Below, one piece after another: positions 1 through 12,539 of a stretch of 64,000 nt of DNA; within the stretch, counting starts at the first letter, position 1; every line of letters starts with the position of its first letter. A program made the translations under genes and the position numbers. The notes beneath the pieces were generated by a model. The model was not told the DNA's origin, made no database searches, and saw only the letters and a list, made by a program, of their open reading frames with translations. The stretch is from assembly GCF_021155775.2 (NCBI RefSeq), contig NC_060233.1:18672537-18736536 (forward strand). The letters are read 5' to 3'. Source of the DNA: Neodiprion pinetum (lineage: Eukaryota > Arthropoda > Insecta > Hymenoptera > Diprionidae).

Positions 1-1180
1 ATTTTCTCTCGAAGGGGTTCCTCGTTGAACTAGAAAGATCGGAGTGGCATTCTTTCTTCTCTTCCGCCACGGTGGATGAATTGCTCGACTGTCTCCCAAA
101 AAACTTGGTTGCTGCATTAGACCAGCTTCCACCATACGTATTCTTGTCTCCCAAACGGATAAATCCTGCGTAGATTTCACCGGAATTGCATAGGCTTATT
201 CGTACTAAGGACACACTTTATAGAGCCTACCGTCGTCGATCCAGAAGTCTTGCCTCACTTTAACGCTATCGAGACGTTCATGAGTGTGCGTATAAAACGC
301 ATCTCTCAGGCTTGGTGGGAATTTTATGTGGGAAGGCTGTCCGCCATCGGAAATTCCTGTGCGCTCTGAAAGGAGCTGAAGCATCTCGAACTACTGGCTT
401 CAGGCTCTAATAATCAGGATCTTTTTTCTCTAGACGAATGAAATTCTTACTTTGCCAGCGTATCCCAACTCTTCGGGAAATAGTCATTCTTCGAAAGCGT
501 GCCTTGCCCTCCGGCCTATAGTGAACTTCCTTGTACTTCAGCGATACCTCACTTGAAGCGCTCTTGAAAGCGATTACTCACTTTACATCGCAATCACGAG
601 GTGTTGATGATCTATCATCGCAAAATATCAAGGATCCTCTTCCTCTGCTTTTCTTGTCCATTTTGACACTTTTTAATTAGTTTCTGTCCTCAGCAGTTTG
701 TTCTTTCCAATGAAAGCAGGGGCGCGTTCTGCCGTTCGCTAAACTCAATTCTTCCTCTCTCAAGCATTTCCGGCCAATCTCTATTGTCTTGATTCTTTTT
801 AAGGTGGTTACTATCGTATTGTTTTAGATCAGATCATGGTTTTTCTCATTAGCCGTTAGTTTCTCTCAGTTAAGTTTTCACCCTTGACTTAATAGACGGT
901 CGACGCCGCTGAGGCTCACCGAAGACATTCGTAGATGCATTGATAGCCGTAAGATTACTCTTGTCATTCTTTTTGATTTTCGGTAAGCTGTTGATTCTCT
1001 GCTGCTCAGGAAACTCTATGATATGGAATTTTCTCTGACTGCTTTGAAATGGATAGCCAGTTACCTCAGGCAGTGGATGGCGGCAATGGACAAGTGTCCT
1101 CTTGACAAAGCCTAGATAAGGGTGTCCGCGAAAGGCTCGGTACTTGGCTCCCTTTGATTTTTTATTTTTATCAATGATTT
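1..1180 (+). pseudogene. Degraded non-LTR (LINE) ORF2 remnant with reverse-transcriptase blocks
   Basis: No long open frame survives, but two blocks read as LINE ORF2 protein on the plus strand. Near 191-265 the translation gives RLIRTKDTLYRAYRRRS, the basic segment that follows the endonuclease in Jockey/CR1-like elements. Near 920-1180, in shifting frames, are traces of the RT core: an IRRCIDSRKITLVILFDF-like segment, then LYDMEFSLTALKWIASYL, then a KGSVLGSL segment corresponding to the conserved GxPQGSVLGPLLF block. Several stops and frameshifts interrupt it, so it is non-functional. Clade assignment is tentative. The 5' part lies outside the window or is lost. Confidence 0.72.
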
Positions 1181-3003
1181 GTGCAATGTCTTAAGCTTCT
1201 CAAACCATCTCATCTCTGTGAACGATCTGCAAATTTATTCGCAGACTCCTTTTTGCTGTCTGGCGGATGCTATCCGCCGTATTAACAGTGATATCGAAGC
1301 TGTTTCAGGGTGTAAGCGCTTCTAAAAAAGGGCTAGTTTGCTTCAATTTTCCACCGATCGATGCCAGTTTTCTCATGTTTTTCACTTCCCTAGATTAATT
1401 TTCAAAATTTGACACGCCAATAAGAATAGATCGTTATCCAAAAAAAAAAAAAAAATTACTCAATATTCAGATCTCAGGGAACACTTTTGCACAAAAAAAA
1501 AAAACCAGAAGTGCGAGAACTTTCAGGTCAGCGTTTAAACCACCCGTCAATTAGCAGCAAAGGTGACGGCATTCCAACAATAAAAGTTGCGTTGTCTACC
1601 GTATACATACATAGGTATGAGTGGTAAATTTTTCAATCTTATAATATTTCTATCGAGGGTTGTACATAAAATCGTATTAAATTATTGATTGAAATTCGTC
1701 GCTGACTACAAAAAGTTTTATTCGATTCATCGAATTATAAATGTTAAAAAAAAAAATAAATAAATAAATACGCGTTGGAGCAAAATCATATTGTTTAATT
1801 GTTTTGAAATTGGTCATATTTTTCTGTCAAAAATTATTTGTAATCATCTGTTAGCCGCTGAGTATGTGCGATGAGGTGCGGTCTCACCCGACTGCTGTCT
1901 GTACCTCCTTACCTCTGTTTCCACTGTGCTGTTTTCTTGCTTCCTTCTTGCTTTTGATTTATTTCCGAACTACTTAATACTTTAGTTTCAATTTCATTGA
2001 AGTAGTTGTTTTTATTTTGATTCGCGTAATTTGAATTTCATCTCTGGACTTTTACTTCACTTCTCTGTACTCTCATTTTGTTTCGCTGTACTCGAGGTTA
2101 TTGTTTCTTTATTTCTCTTACTTTGACTGTTTCTTGGGGTGTTTCAGCTAGTTTAAGGACTTTTTATTGTCTTTTATTATCTGGGGTTGTATTTTTAGCT
2201 TTTTTCTTCTTGATATTTTGATTTTGTGATTGTTTCACTTGATGTAAAAAGCCAAATCTTAATTGTCCAACATTGCCATGGACGTTAATAAACACTAATA
2301 ATCACCCCTCTGCATTTTTTCGGTCCGTTTTTTGGTGCTTTTGAAAAATGTAAGAATAAATTCTGTGAGATGCTACCACACCCGGATTTTGGATGTGCGG
2401 TCGTTTTCAACGCTCAATATCTCGCGCAATTATTAATGTTTTTTTTCACGAGTATCACTGATTTTCATTGACACGAATATAACAAACAACTTGAAAATAG
2501 GAAAAGTTGCGTATATTTTTTATAATCATTCATAAACGTGAATTGAATATTTATTCAATTTTCAGTCGTCAAAGCCTTCCTAGTCCCCGTGAGCTCAATT
2601 TTGCGGATGTTTCAGTTGTCTTTCCACCAAAATGTGCTTAGCAAATTGTACTAGTAGAATAGGTCGATATTAAAAAAATTTATATTTTAAGAATTTAAGC
2701 CTTCTTAGTCCCCGTAAACAGGGTAAATTATAGGATGATCAATGAATATAAAAAAAAATTCGTGAGAATCTCATGTGTCTAATTGTAAGATGCACTAAAA
2801 ATAATGATCTGTTGCGCATGTTTGTTGAATGCGATACGTTTCACAAAAAGAGAAAAAAAGTTTGAATTTGTCTCTAGTTGATGAAAAATTAGAGATATAC
2901 AGTATTTTAGAAGGGTCAGGTAAAGGAAAATTAGTAAAATTAGTGGCACTACTTAAACAGATCCTCTGTATGTACCAAAGAAATGTTGTATATAATTGTT
3001 AAA
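1181..3003. other. AT-rich intergenic DNA, nothing recognised
   Basis: Two short A-runs lie near 1440 and 1493 and could be old retroposon tails, but I see no duplication around them. A sentence-like phrase containing 'cctnnttagtccccgt' occurs twice (about 2577 and 2702), suggesting a small degraded repeat. No gene or RNA was recognised. Confidence 0.4.
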
Positions 3004-3006
3004 GGT

Positions 3007-3010
3007 TATA

Positions 3011-3053
<43 letters not shown>

Positions 3054-3058
3054 ATATA
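3007..3058. repeat. (TA)n microsatellite
   Basis: Uninterrupted to near-perfect TA dinucleotide run with a few TG/CA interruptions at its edges. The surrounding 3.06-4.08 kb is AT-rich with no recognised gene. Confidence 0.9.
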
Positions 3059-4083
3059 AAGATTATATATACATTTGAAGAAAGTATTTTGTAAAAATTG
3101 AAAATAATTTATTTGATTCGTACTTGCTGCCCAGCTCTTATTGTGAATTCTATGTTAAGAAATAACAATAAATTATACTGTTATTTTAAAGAATCACTTC
3201 CGTAGCCTATTTTCTAAATATCTCCTGTGCACATATTTTCATGTCAGAGAATTTGAGCAAAAAAGAATCGGAACGACTCACTGGAATTGCATGAGAACAG
3301 AGAAAAAGATTTAGTTTATTAGTGAATAGTGAAGAATTAAAAATTTCACACTTTCACTGGTAGTTGATATAATACTAAGCATTCTAAAAAAACAAAGTAA
3401 TTTTCTTTCATGAACATGTAAGTGCGGAGGACTCTGATTCCGTTTCCTAACATCAGCGTTAACTTGCGAAGCCTCGGAAATGGCACAATTCACATGTGAT
3501 TTACTCATTAGCATTATACCTATTTCTTTTTAAAACCTATTAAATGTAGTCCGAAATTTTTTCTTACATCCTTTCAATTTTTTTGTAAATTATAATTGAC
3601 CATCGTGTATAACTTTCGCGACGTCATAGAAATACTATAGTTACGGTAGTAGGCTTATTCTTTATAAAAATATGTAGGTAATTGACAGATGATATAAACT
3701 CAGTACTACGATTTGACGGTAGCGTGCAAAAGCAAATATGCAATGTGTATTCCAAGTACACGGAGCATAACAATGTTGATTATGTGAACCAATTTTCTTT
3801 TAAAAAATATTTCAAAATCCTGTACACAGCCGAAGAACTAGGTCACTTCCTCACTGACAGCGGCTAAATATTTTCCTTGACCCTGGCCCTGTCCACTAGA
3901 ATCGCATTTACAGCAAAAGCCAAAGCTCGAGACAAGAAGCCAACGGCTTTTGCGGGAATCCGTATGACTTGTTCGTACTCGTTGCACGTAACTCGTGGCT
4001 CATATATTCCCACGTGTTAAAAGCAAATGAAGACAGTCGCTAATTCAACCTATTATAAAAGGCGATATGTTGAGGGTGTACAG

Positions 4084-4549
4084 TAGAGTGGGCCAGAAAA
4101 AAAACGAAGAATTTTTTTTTTTAATGGTACTGTAAAAACATTGTTCATGACCACAAATAAAAATTATCCTGAAAGTTTGAGCCCTTAATATTAATATTAA
4201 GGGGTGTATCGTTACAGCTATTGATTTTTTAACAGTTACCGCATTTTTTTACCCAAAATCCGTCAATTATCAATCTGAAAAATTTTATCAATCCATATTT
4301 TTGAAGGAAATAAAATTTCCTACAAAAAAGCTCTCTTACTAAATTGACGTAGATCGTACCGTTTCCTTGTAATCGTGCCTTAAACATGGATTTGTTTTTT
4401 CTGTTAAAAAATCAATAGCCGTAACGATACACCCCTTAATATTAATATTAGGGCTCAAACTTTCAGGATAATTTTTAATTGTCGTCATGAACCATGTTTT
4501 TACAGTACCATTAAAAAAAAAAATTCTTTGTTTTTTTTGGCCCAGTCTA
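4084..4549. mobile_element. hAT-type MITE, copy 1 (466 bp, 8-bp TSD)
   Basis: The ends are TAGAGTGGGCC on the left and, reversed, TAGACTGGGCC on the right. The 8 bases GTGTACAG flank it on both sides (4076-4083 and 4550-4557), a perfect target duplication that fits the hAT consensus nTnnnnAn. The two arms are long inverted repeats of roughly 150 bp meeting near CCCTTAATATTAATATTAAGGG-like sequence. There is no coding capacity. A second copy lies at 49892-50475 with its own 8-bp duplication, which confirms the boundaries. Confidence 0.88.
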
Positions 4550-4557
4550 GTGTACAG

Positions 4558-5547
4558 TCCTGTGAAAACTCATGTAAATAATAATGTCCCATGAAACGAG
4601 GGTTTTAGGATGCGCAACGTCCGAGGCTAATAATTTCGATTCAAAGAATACAAACGCTTTTCATTTCGGTAAGACTTGACAATCCGCAAATCTAAACAAA
4701 AAAAGCCTGCGGCTATTAACAACTTTATAGACGGGCGATGGTGTTTTCTCATACAAAATTCTCACACTTTACTAAAATGTTGTTTTATGCAAATGCAGCT
4801 CAATTGACTTCAGTTGACGGTTTTCCGTGTTCTCACAGGCTGTCCACTTGATGTATCTTCATCTAAACCTAGTAGATTATCCTTCGAATACCACATTGGG
4901 TTACGCAAACCCAGTCAATTCCGCAAAGGATCATCGCTTCAACGGTATACATATAGTAGAGAATCATTAGTATATTTAGTATCAGAAAATTCAAAAATTT
5001 CTTATCTAAATGCTAGTTTTCATCAATGTCTGGTGTATCGATTAAAAGAAAAAATTCCCAAAATGGTCCATCAGATCCCGAGATACATGCGAACCGAAAG
5101 TGTCGGCTTACGCTTCCCAAATGCGGTAAAAGTAAAACTTTTTTATAGTGTGGTATTTGAGAGTTATTTCTCTTTATAAATTACAATAAAAAAGAAATGC
5201 ATGCTATTGCCAAGAAACTGTAGCACATTGCTTGTGTACTAGTGGATACAATTAAAACAGTCGGTATCAATACCGAAACACGCGTGCCGAGTAACGAAGA
5301 TCGAATATAGCCTCCACTTTGCACATGTTTACGTATAGTGTGCTCTTCTATAACGTTACGCGTAGTGTGTAGTGTATCGAATAAGGAATACAAGTTAACG
5401 AAAGTAATCTGGCTTCAAATAGATATACTACAAATATAAGTATAGTTTAACGCAGCTACTAGTCGAAACGAAAGAAATTTCTCTCGCACCTGCTACTGGG
5501 GATCAGTAATGGTGGTACTTTACCTCGTAGTATCTGGTTTCTTTTTA

Positions 5548-5550
<3 letters not shown>
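4558..5550. other. AT-rich stretch, no supported gene
   Basis: A 121-codon open frame (4814-5179, +) has no recognisable domain and ordinary AT-rich composition, so I treat it as chance. Nothing else is seen. Confidence 0.4.

Positions 5551-5603
<53 letters not shown>
5551..5603. repeat. (TA)n microsatellite
   Basis: About 26 uninterrupted TA units ending in TGTATACG. A minus-strand open frame through it translates as a YIYIYI run and is an artefact. Confidence 0.95.
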
Positions 5604-5607
<4 letters not shown>

Positions 5608-5722
5608 ACGTGCTGTGCATACCATGCAGGTATGGAGAGATGTGGGTCGCGTGTTGTACCAGGTCACTAGACACGTATCCTTCTACTTAAGAGAATATCT
5701 TTAGCATACTGAAGAGGAACAG

Positions 5723-6629
5723 TAGGGGAGACCAGGACAAAATGATTCCGTGATACAAAATGATCATGTTAAGTTTTGGGCGGATTGGCGTTGCTAAGGA
5801 AGTCAATATTACGTGATTAATATGCGCAGTAGTTGTGGAAAACAGTGCACTTCAGCAGAAGAACGCGAACTTAAGTATTACGTGCTGTGCTTAAAAAATT
5901 ATAAGGTAAGTGCCTTATATTGATCTCTGTAAACATTGGTCGTATCCTATTTATAAACAAAATGTCGACATAATCTGAAGATTGTGGTACACCAATAGCT
6001 TCAATTCGGTGAAAACACTTTTTCATTCGTGACTACCTTGCGCCGAAAAATTGCATTCAGTTTAGGATATGCGTTTTGGACAAAATGATCATTTATGGCC
6101 TAAGACAAAATAATCACCACTATTGTAGTGATAATTTTGCTCCGTGCGTTGAAAAAATGAAAAATAAAAGATTTAGACATATTGTCCGAAAAGTTTGTAG
6201 TAATTAGAGTACCATTGAATACATACGCAAGACGTGTTTCACTCAAAAAGTCGTCAAGAGATCTAAGAAATAATACCCACCTAACAACTTTTATGAAACT
6301 AAAAACTAACTGTAAAAAATAAGTACTTTTAAAAGAAATAAAATGAGTCGGTTGAAAAAATAGTTAGGTACTGAATATTGAACTTTTAAACCTACATGCA
6401 CATAGTTTTCTGTATTGAAATTATGTTGAGGAAAAATAATCAGTGGTCGCTCGTGCACTTTTTCAAAATTTGTAACAATCGCAATTACTCATTAAATTTG
6501 AAAAAATTCAGCAATGCATCCTAAGAATTGTACAGTTCATGGCTTCTATGTTTAGATTCTTAAGGCAAACAAGTCAGATTTTTTAGTCATGTTTCTCTTA
6601 GGAGGATCATTTTGCCCTGATCTCCTCAA
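5723..6629. mobile_element. Non-autonomous DNA element with ACAAAATGAT subterminal motifs (approx. 0.9 kb)
   Basis: The left end reads GGGGAGACCAGGACAAAATG and the right end, reversed, GAGGAGATCAGGGCAAAATG, so these are terminal inverted repeats of about 20-25 bp. Inside, the motif ACAAAATGATCA recurs several times (around 5738, 5757, 6080 and 6107, with one degenerate inverted copy near 6131). Such repeated motifs near transposon ends often bind transposase. There is no coding capacity. I see no clear target duplication, so the outer boundaries may be off by a few bases and the superfamily is undetermined. Confidence 0.65.
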
Positions 6630-8980
6630 CGAGCAATTTTTCTAAAATATTGTAGCATATCCCTGAATTGCCGTTCAGGAAACTACAAATTGCTTTCTAG
6701 ATCTATCAATTGATTAGTCTTCATACCTGTCACACTTTTTTCCTGCTTCTTCTGCACCCATCACAAATTCTTACTTAGGGTAGGAAATACGGGACAGGTG
6801 TTCGGTAGCTCGGTCATTTGAATAACCAAATCCTCCTGAGTCCGGATTTTTATTTAGCTATCGAAACCATAAGCAGAGTTTAAACTAGATGAAGATTGCG
6901 AAATGTTTTGAATTTTCTTTGGTATGTTTACAATGTATAAATTCTCATTTGATGATTCTCCGATTTTTAATAGTGTGTACACCTTATTTGTAAAAAAGTT
7001 TTGTCAAGTCCTTAGTATTGAAAAACAAAACACATTTGAGGCATTCGACAGAAAACTTGTGTTGGGTGAACTAAAAAGCGTCCTCAAAATTGGAAGAATC
7101 AAACGATTAATTCAGTTGGGATAGTTGGGGAATATGTGAAATGGTTTCATTTCAAATGCGTATATCTTATTATTAGTATGAGCTATATTTGTTTGATTAA
7201 CTTTAGGACATGTAAGTGTTTGAAATTATCCCAATCATGATCCATTTTCCTTCACGAAATAATAGTAATATTGATTCGTCTATCGATCAAAGAACGTAAC
7301 TGTTGAACTCGATCACATCCCTTTCAGTGATATTTGATACCCACGTCACTGATAGGATTCAGAATTAGTTCTCACACCACCGGGACCTTCTTGTGATAGC
7401 GATTGCATCACTTCCTCATTTCTTTGTCAGCACGTGGAACGCTTTTTTTTTTGTCAAACAGCGTTTCAAATGTTGAACCAAAAACATATACCTAGACGTA
7501 TATCACTGTGAACAACGCATTCGTTCTTATAATTCAACAACTAAAGTACCAACTATACGTGATTCATTTACATCAAAGATGTGTTGTAATTAGAACATAG
7601 AATCGAAATAGTTAAGAGACGGAACTGTCAGCTCAAGTGGTGTGTGTTAGCGTTGGAATTAATCTTGCGAGGTTGCTTGACCAGCCTTATCAGTCAACCT
7701 CAACTTACACTACATTCCGATTTTCTTCTGAATTTTTCTACTTCATTCCACTACTATGTAATGGAAGAAAACTGTCAGATTGGTAACTCAAATTGAATTC
7801 TTCACATTAATTAAATGTTGTTTGTCACGAAAAATAAGAAAAAATGAATGAATTATTAATATTCAAGGCAATCAAATTATACATGACTAAATTCAGTGTG
7901 TAGTTTGTCCATATTAGTCATCTATCGATTATCATTACTCATGTAATAGAATTATACATTCACGAGAAGAAAATTTGGACGTCAGTGTGTTTGATTGTAT
8001 TTTTTTATTTGCTTTGTTTAATATATTCCCCATACCCAATTTTCTATTTTTTAACTTCAAATGTGTCTCTAAAGACGATTAGCCGACTTTGGTATTTTTT
8101 TAAACGCTTATACTTTAACTCATTGAATTGCAGGTAGTTTTTTGTAGAGGAATTTCGCTATTGACAATACTATTCCATAATTCTAAACATTGGAAATGAA
8201 TTATGGAATGTGATACAGTCGATTGATATGGCTATGGATTGATTAGATCCGTTGATATTATAAGGTGAGACTGATTTTAGATATGTATAACAGCACACGA
8301 TATGCGTTTGACCTTATTGAGGATTTCTCAGCTACCGATAAAGATGGGAAAATTGCAAGGGATTTAGAATTGAGGAAAGCTTAAAACTAAAAACTGACTC
8401 AATTATGTCAATCAAAATAAGGCAGTGGGAAAAGAGTTGAAAGTGTGACGACGGGAAGACACATTGGAATGGGAAATTAGGCTATGGGAAGGTACTTGAC
8501 GTAGTAGGTTCTTGGTGACTTTGGGTAGGTATCACAGATACGAAACTTTGAAGGAACTAATAAAATAAATGATTGCAATGACGGAAAATAATTCAAAGTG
8601 ATAACTATTGACCTGTTGGATGATGATTCTGACGAATTATTTATTTAGGATCTATTTGATATAATATTCACAGTCATGGATCTTGTATATTGAGGCGCGT
8701 ACAGCTTCACAACGATGTACTTTACACGAACAACAGTAGATTGCATGTTCGTAAAGGGGCAAATTAGGTTTTTTCACGAAAGTTGGGCATGAAAAATTTC
8801 CACATCCCATTTTTTTAAGTTATTCTTTCATCGAAAAATATTCGTAAAACTCTCAAGGTTCCGACACAGTTGATTATGAATTGTTCGTGAGCCCCTTTAT
8901 GTTCATCCTATCGGAACCTCTATTTTTTGCAACCTTGATGACGCAACCAAGGCCAAGCCAGAGTTCATACTTGTGGTAGT
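6630..8980. other. AT-rich intergenic DNA, nothing recognised
   Basis: Scattered short open frames only (for example 66 codons at 6924-7124) with no recognisable motif, no paired splice signals and no clear repeat ends. Confidence 0.4.
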
Positions 8981-9620
8981 GTGAAAGGTATGCTGTGCCA
9001 AGTTGTTGGTGGCTGTAGTTTACCGTCCGCACTATACGCAGGCCAGGCCTTGCACTTGAGTGAACTTGAGACTGCGCTTTACACGGCGTTACAACGGTAT
9101 ACTAATATCGTGGTGATGGAAGATTTCAATACTGACCCACTTAGCAACTCCCCCAGGGCAAGGCAGGTTCTTTGCGCCGTCGACGGAGTAATCCTCAGTG
9201 TAGTAGACCTTGGAGCTATCCTTCACACGCGTGGGACGGATACCTGGCGGGACATTTAGCGATTACGAGATTGGCAAAATTTAAAGCTGGGGGGGAAATG
9301 GAGGGCCACATTTGTCTGGACATGACCTAGTGTTCATGACTTGTTCCTACGTTGCTCCTCCTTTACGTCTCAGAATTGTACAATCGCGGGCATTGGATCT
9401 TATAGATCAGGAAAGACCGAGTGGTACGTTACTAGAGCTTAACTGGGAACGTTTCTTCCAGTACAGTGACGTCAGTGAAAAATACCGATTCTTGAGCGGA
9501 GCCATACGTGGTGCTCTGAATCTTGTAGCACCTTTCACAACCCGGGTTGTCCGCTCCGTACCCACTCCTTGGATCACTAAAGACATCCGTCAGTGGATTC
9601 GGGGCAGAAATAGAGCTTAG
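8981..9620 (+). pseudogene. LINE ORF2 fragment: APE-type endonuclease C-terminus and linker
   Basis: Two adjacent plus-strand open segments (8981-9259 and 9312-9620) together read as the end of an apurinic-endonuclease-like domain of a non-LTR retrotransposon. The first has a run ending ALQRYTNIVVMEDFNTDPL, matching the conserved GDFN block (here EDFN), then a segment ending GTDTWRDI, matching the terminal ThxxxxWlD block. The second starts SGHDLVFMTCSYVAPP, matching the SDH catalytic block (here SGHD), and continues to PWITKDIRQWIRGRNRA, the linker that precedes the RT. The SDH serine-aspartate context is altered and the frame is broken between the two parts, so it is dead. It may be the same family as the remnant at 1-1180, but the two do not overlap enough to test this by eye. 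Confidence 0.75.
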
Positions 9621-9741
9621 TGGTGCTAGTGATGCGAAGTGAAGGAGATTTAGATGATGAGCGAGGGATGTTCAGGGAAAACGGGATTAACGTCTGTTAG
9701 CAGTGATTATTTAGCGAATAATTCACGCATCGATATATTAA

Positions 9742-10456
9742 GGCAGTATTCTACTTTACAACTTTGAAAAAACCGCTATTTTTGTGAATTGTTTCTGAGA
9801 ATAGTATTGAAGATATGGATGTAGGGTTTGAAATGCTTAATAAATACACTCTTGAAGTACATAAAAAAATTTTTTTTCATTTATTATATACATGTTTTAT
9901 ACATGTAAAGTATGGTCAAAGCCAACACCTCAAAAAGTAGGTAACGTTGCCGTGGTCGTAAAATCTTGCCGACGGATGGTCTGAAACAAAAAAATCTGAG
10001 TTTTATGTTCAGTATGACTCCAGGAACCGATCTAACTAGAATCAACTTAAAATTTTAATTCTAACTATATTTTTATTGCAAAAAAAGACACAAAAAAAAC
10101 TCAATTTTTTTTTCTTTCGTATTTTAGCCGCCATTTTGTTGATTTTGCACATGCATAAAATATTCTAGTTGGATCGGTTCCTAAAGTCATACTGAACATG
10201 AAACTATCTGTTTTTTTTTTGTTTCAGACCATTCGTCGGCAAGATTTTACGACCACGGCAACGTTACCTCCTTTTTGAGGTGTTGGCTTTGACCATACTT
10301 TACATGTATAAAAAATGTAAAAAAAAATTTTTTTTATGTACTTCAAGAGTGTATTTATTAAGCATTTCAAACCCTATATCCATATCTTCAATAGTATTCT
10401 CAGAAACAATTCACAAAAATAGCGTTTTTTTCAAAGTTGTAAAGTAGAATACTGCC
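9742..10456. mobile_element. Palindromic MITE (715 bp) at a TTAA-like site
   Basis: The ends are GGCAGTATTCTACTTTACAA on the left and the same sequence inverted on the right. The two arms stay paired for roughly 300 bp, for example the segment containing AACGTTGCCGTGGTCGTAAAA and its reverse near 10240-10265. The left flank is TTAA (9738-9741) and the right flank TCAA (10457-10460), so a TTAA duplication with one change is likely, as for piggyBac/Kolobok-type insertions. No coding capacity. The arms differ at only scattered positions, so it is fairly young. Confidence 0.82.
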
Positions 10457-10460
10457 TCAA

Positions 10461-12097
10461 CAAATTTGGGTACATACAAAAAGTTTTGTGTAATAATTGG
10501 CTTGGTGGGTACAATATCAGGGGGGTGAGGACCGTTTTAAGAGGACGAAACTGATGACAATCGGAAGCAATTAATCAGCGAATAAATATCTCGTTTGGAA
10601 TTTTTCGAATTCAGCTTCATTTGCACTATTTTCACTATGTGATGATCCAAGCTTAATAGTAAGCTGGGTCTACCGCGTTTTTTTTTTCAGAAACGGCTGG
10701 AGCGAAAAAATTTTCTTTCCGTAATTGAAAAGCGTTTAATTAGCGACTCATTCTCCAATTTGTATTCACTTATTATTCTACATTGACATAGCCAGCTTGA
10801 CGGAGGTGCTAGAAAGACGAAGAAAATTTTTTAAGGAAATTGGGGTCTGGCGTTTGGTGAGATTCACTTGTTAGTGCTAGGTACTGCCTCGAGTATAATC
10901 CTGCCTTGACATAATTACGGTACAGACAACTTTAAGACTGCCCATTACGCTTCCAGTACAGGTTCGTCAGTTATTATTTTCTACCTCTGCCGTGAATAAC
11001 AAGCACGGTAATACATCTAGGTGCTCATTGCAATAGGCACTCATTCGTACGTGTACATGTACATGTCTTCTTTTGCACGAGCAATTAGAACCCACAGTGC
11101 CACTCGAGAATTTGTGACGAAGAGAAGAAAAGAAAAATATATGTCGCGTGAAGGGAAGAAAGTACGAGGATCGAGTTAAGCCGTGGGTAAGAGAGCGACA
11201 AATAAGAAACATGCAATTTCGAACTCAACGTATATGTATATTTTGAGATTAGGGATTGTAAATGTGTATACAATATGACCTTACGTTTTTTCACATTATT
11301 GCAGCAATAACGACATCGCCTAGCTCATGAACTTTTTACTGTGTGCTCAAAATGTTTACATAAACCGAATATCAATTATCTCATTCAAAATGTATCAAGC
11401 GCATGGTCCAGTCAAAGCACTGTAAAGATACAAAAATGATGTAACGGTGGTTAATATAATACTCCCTTGATATATGTATAATTAGAAAGCCATACATTTC
11501 ACCGACAATAGCACACATATTCACAACTTTGAAGAGATATCATTGTCAAATCATTGCTACATCGAAAAAATCGTATCGTTCGAGTAATTTTAATGAATTA
11601 GAGCTCATTGTATTCATAAATGATGATCTACTGTCTATTGAAATTATCAATTAAAATTAAAACTGTAATATGACATTACCAGCGCAGTGTTCAGATGTGC
11701 CACGATAAACATGGTATTGAAAATTGAAGTGATAAAATAATTGAAAAAAAGAAACTGACCAATTGTTTGAAATTGAACTACAGTCTTTATTGATGCTCAA
11801 TCCGCTAATCAGATCTAATTTCACCCCCTCATAGTGGATTTTATCCTCGACAAAACATGAATAATCCGAAATCAATCTCAACTCAATCGTGCTCAATAAA
11901 TTCTATATGTCACGAAAGGACAAAATAATAATACAGTCAAGTTAAGGAAAGATTCTCTCAGTGTGAAGACCTGCGTAACTTTGAGATAGAATGGTTAATG
12001 CAGATGAATAGGGTGACTAGTAAAAAGACAAAACTGTTGCTGTATCAGTATAGCCTGAAGAAAGACATAGAGAAGGTCTCGTGAAAGGGCCAGTTCC
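10461..12097. other. Intergenic DNA, nothing recognised
   Basis: Overlapping open frames of 69-81 codons around 10967-11294 on the minus strand lack domains and are interrupted in alternative frames, so I do not call a gene. The rest is AT-rich. Confidence 0.35.
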
Positions 12098-12178
12098 AAG
12101 CCACTCTGTCACTGCTAGCGCCAACACATGCACGACTATTACGTACTTGTGTTGGCGCTGGCCGTGACCACGTGGCTT
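12098..12178. other. 81-nt imperfect hairpin
   Basis: Arms of about 31 nt, each beginning AAGCCAC and ending CAGCGCCAACACA or close to it, pair across a loop of about 19 nt. I count about 26 of 31 paired positions. The size is within the range of animal pre-miRNA hairpins, but it could equally be the core of a very short MITE. No second copy was noticed in the window. Confidence 0.45.
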
Positions 12179-12539
12179 GATACCGATCCTTTTACTAAAC
12201 CTTCTTCGTAGGTGTTTCCCCTCACCAGGGAACCACCGAACCATAGAGAATAGGTGGGTCAAATCTTATAACAATAAACGAGTATACCGAGATCCGTACT
12301 GCCGTTTATACCCAACAACTCCTAACCGTCTTTTCTCACAGCCCTTAGGTCCAGTGAATTTCCATGTGGAGAGATACCTCCGTAAATGTCAAACTGACAC
12401 ACGATATTCTGATTAATCTTTCGCCTTTTTCACACCATTCTTGTTATTAAAAATTTGTATAGCGTGAAGAGTAAACACACTAAATAACTTATCCGAAATT
12501 TAATGTTCAAAACGAGAAGGCATCGGATCTACCCAAATC

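Noticed and set aside
4814..5179. 121-codon plus-strand ORF
   Set aside because: No domain, no splice sites, composition like its surroundings.
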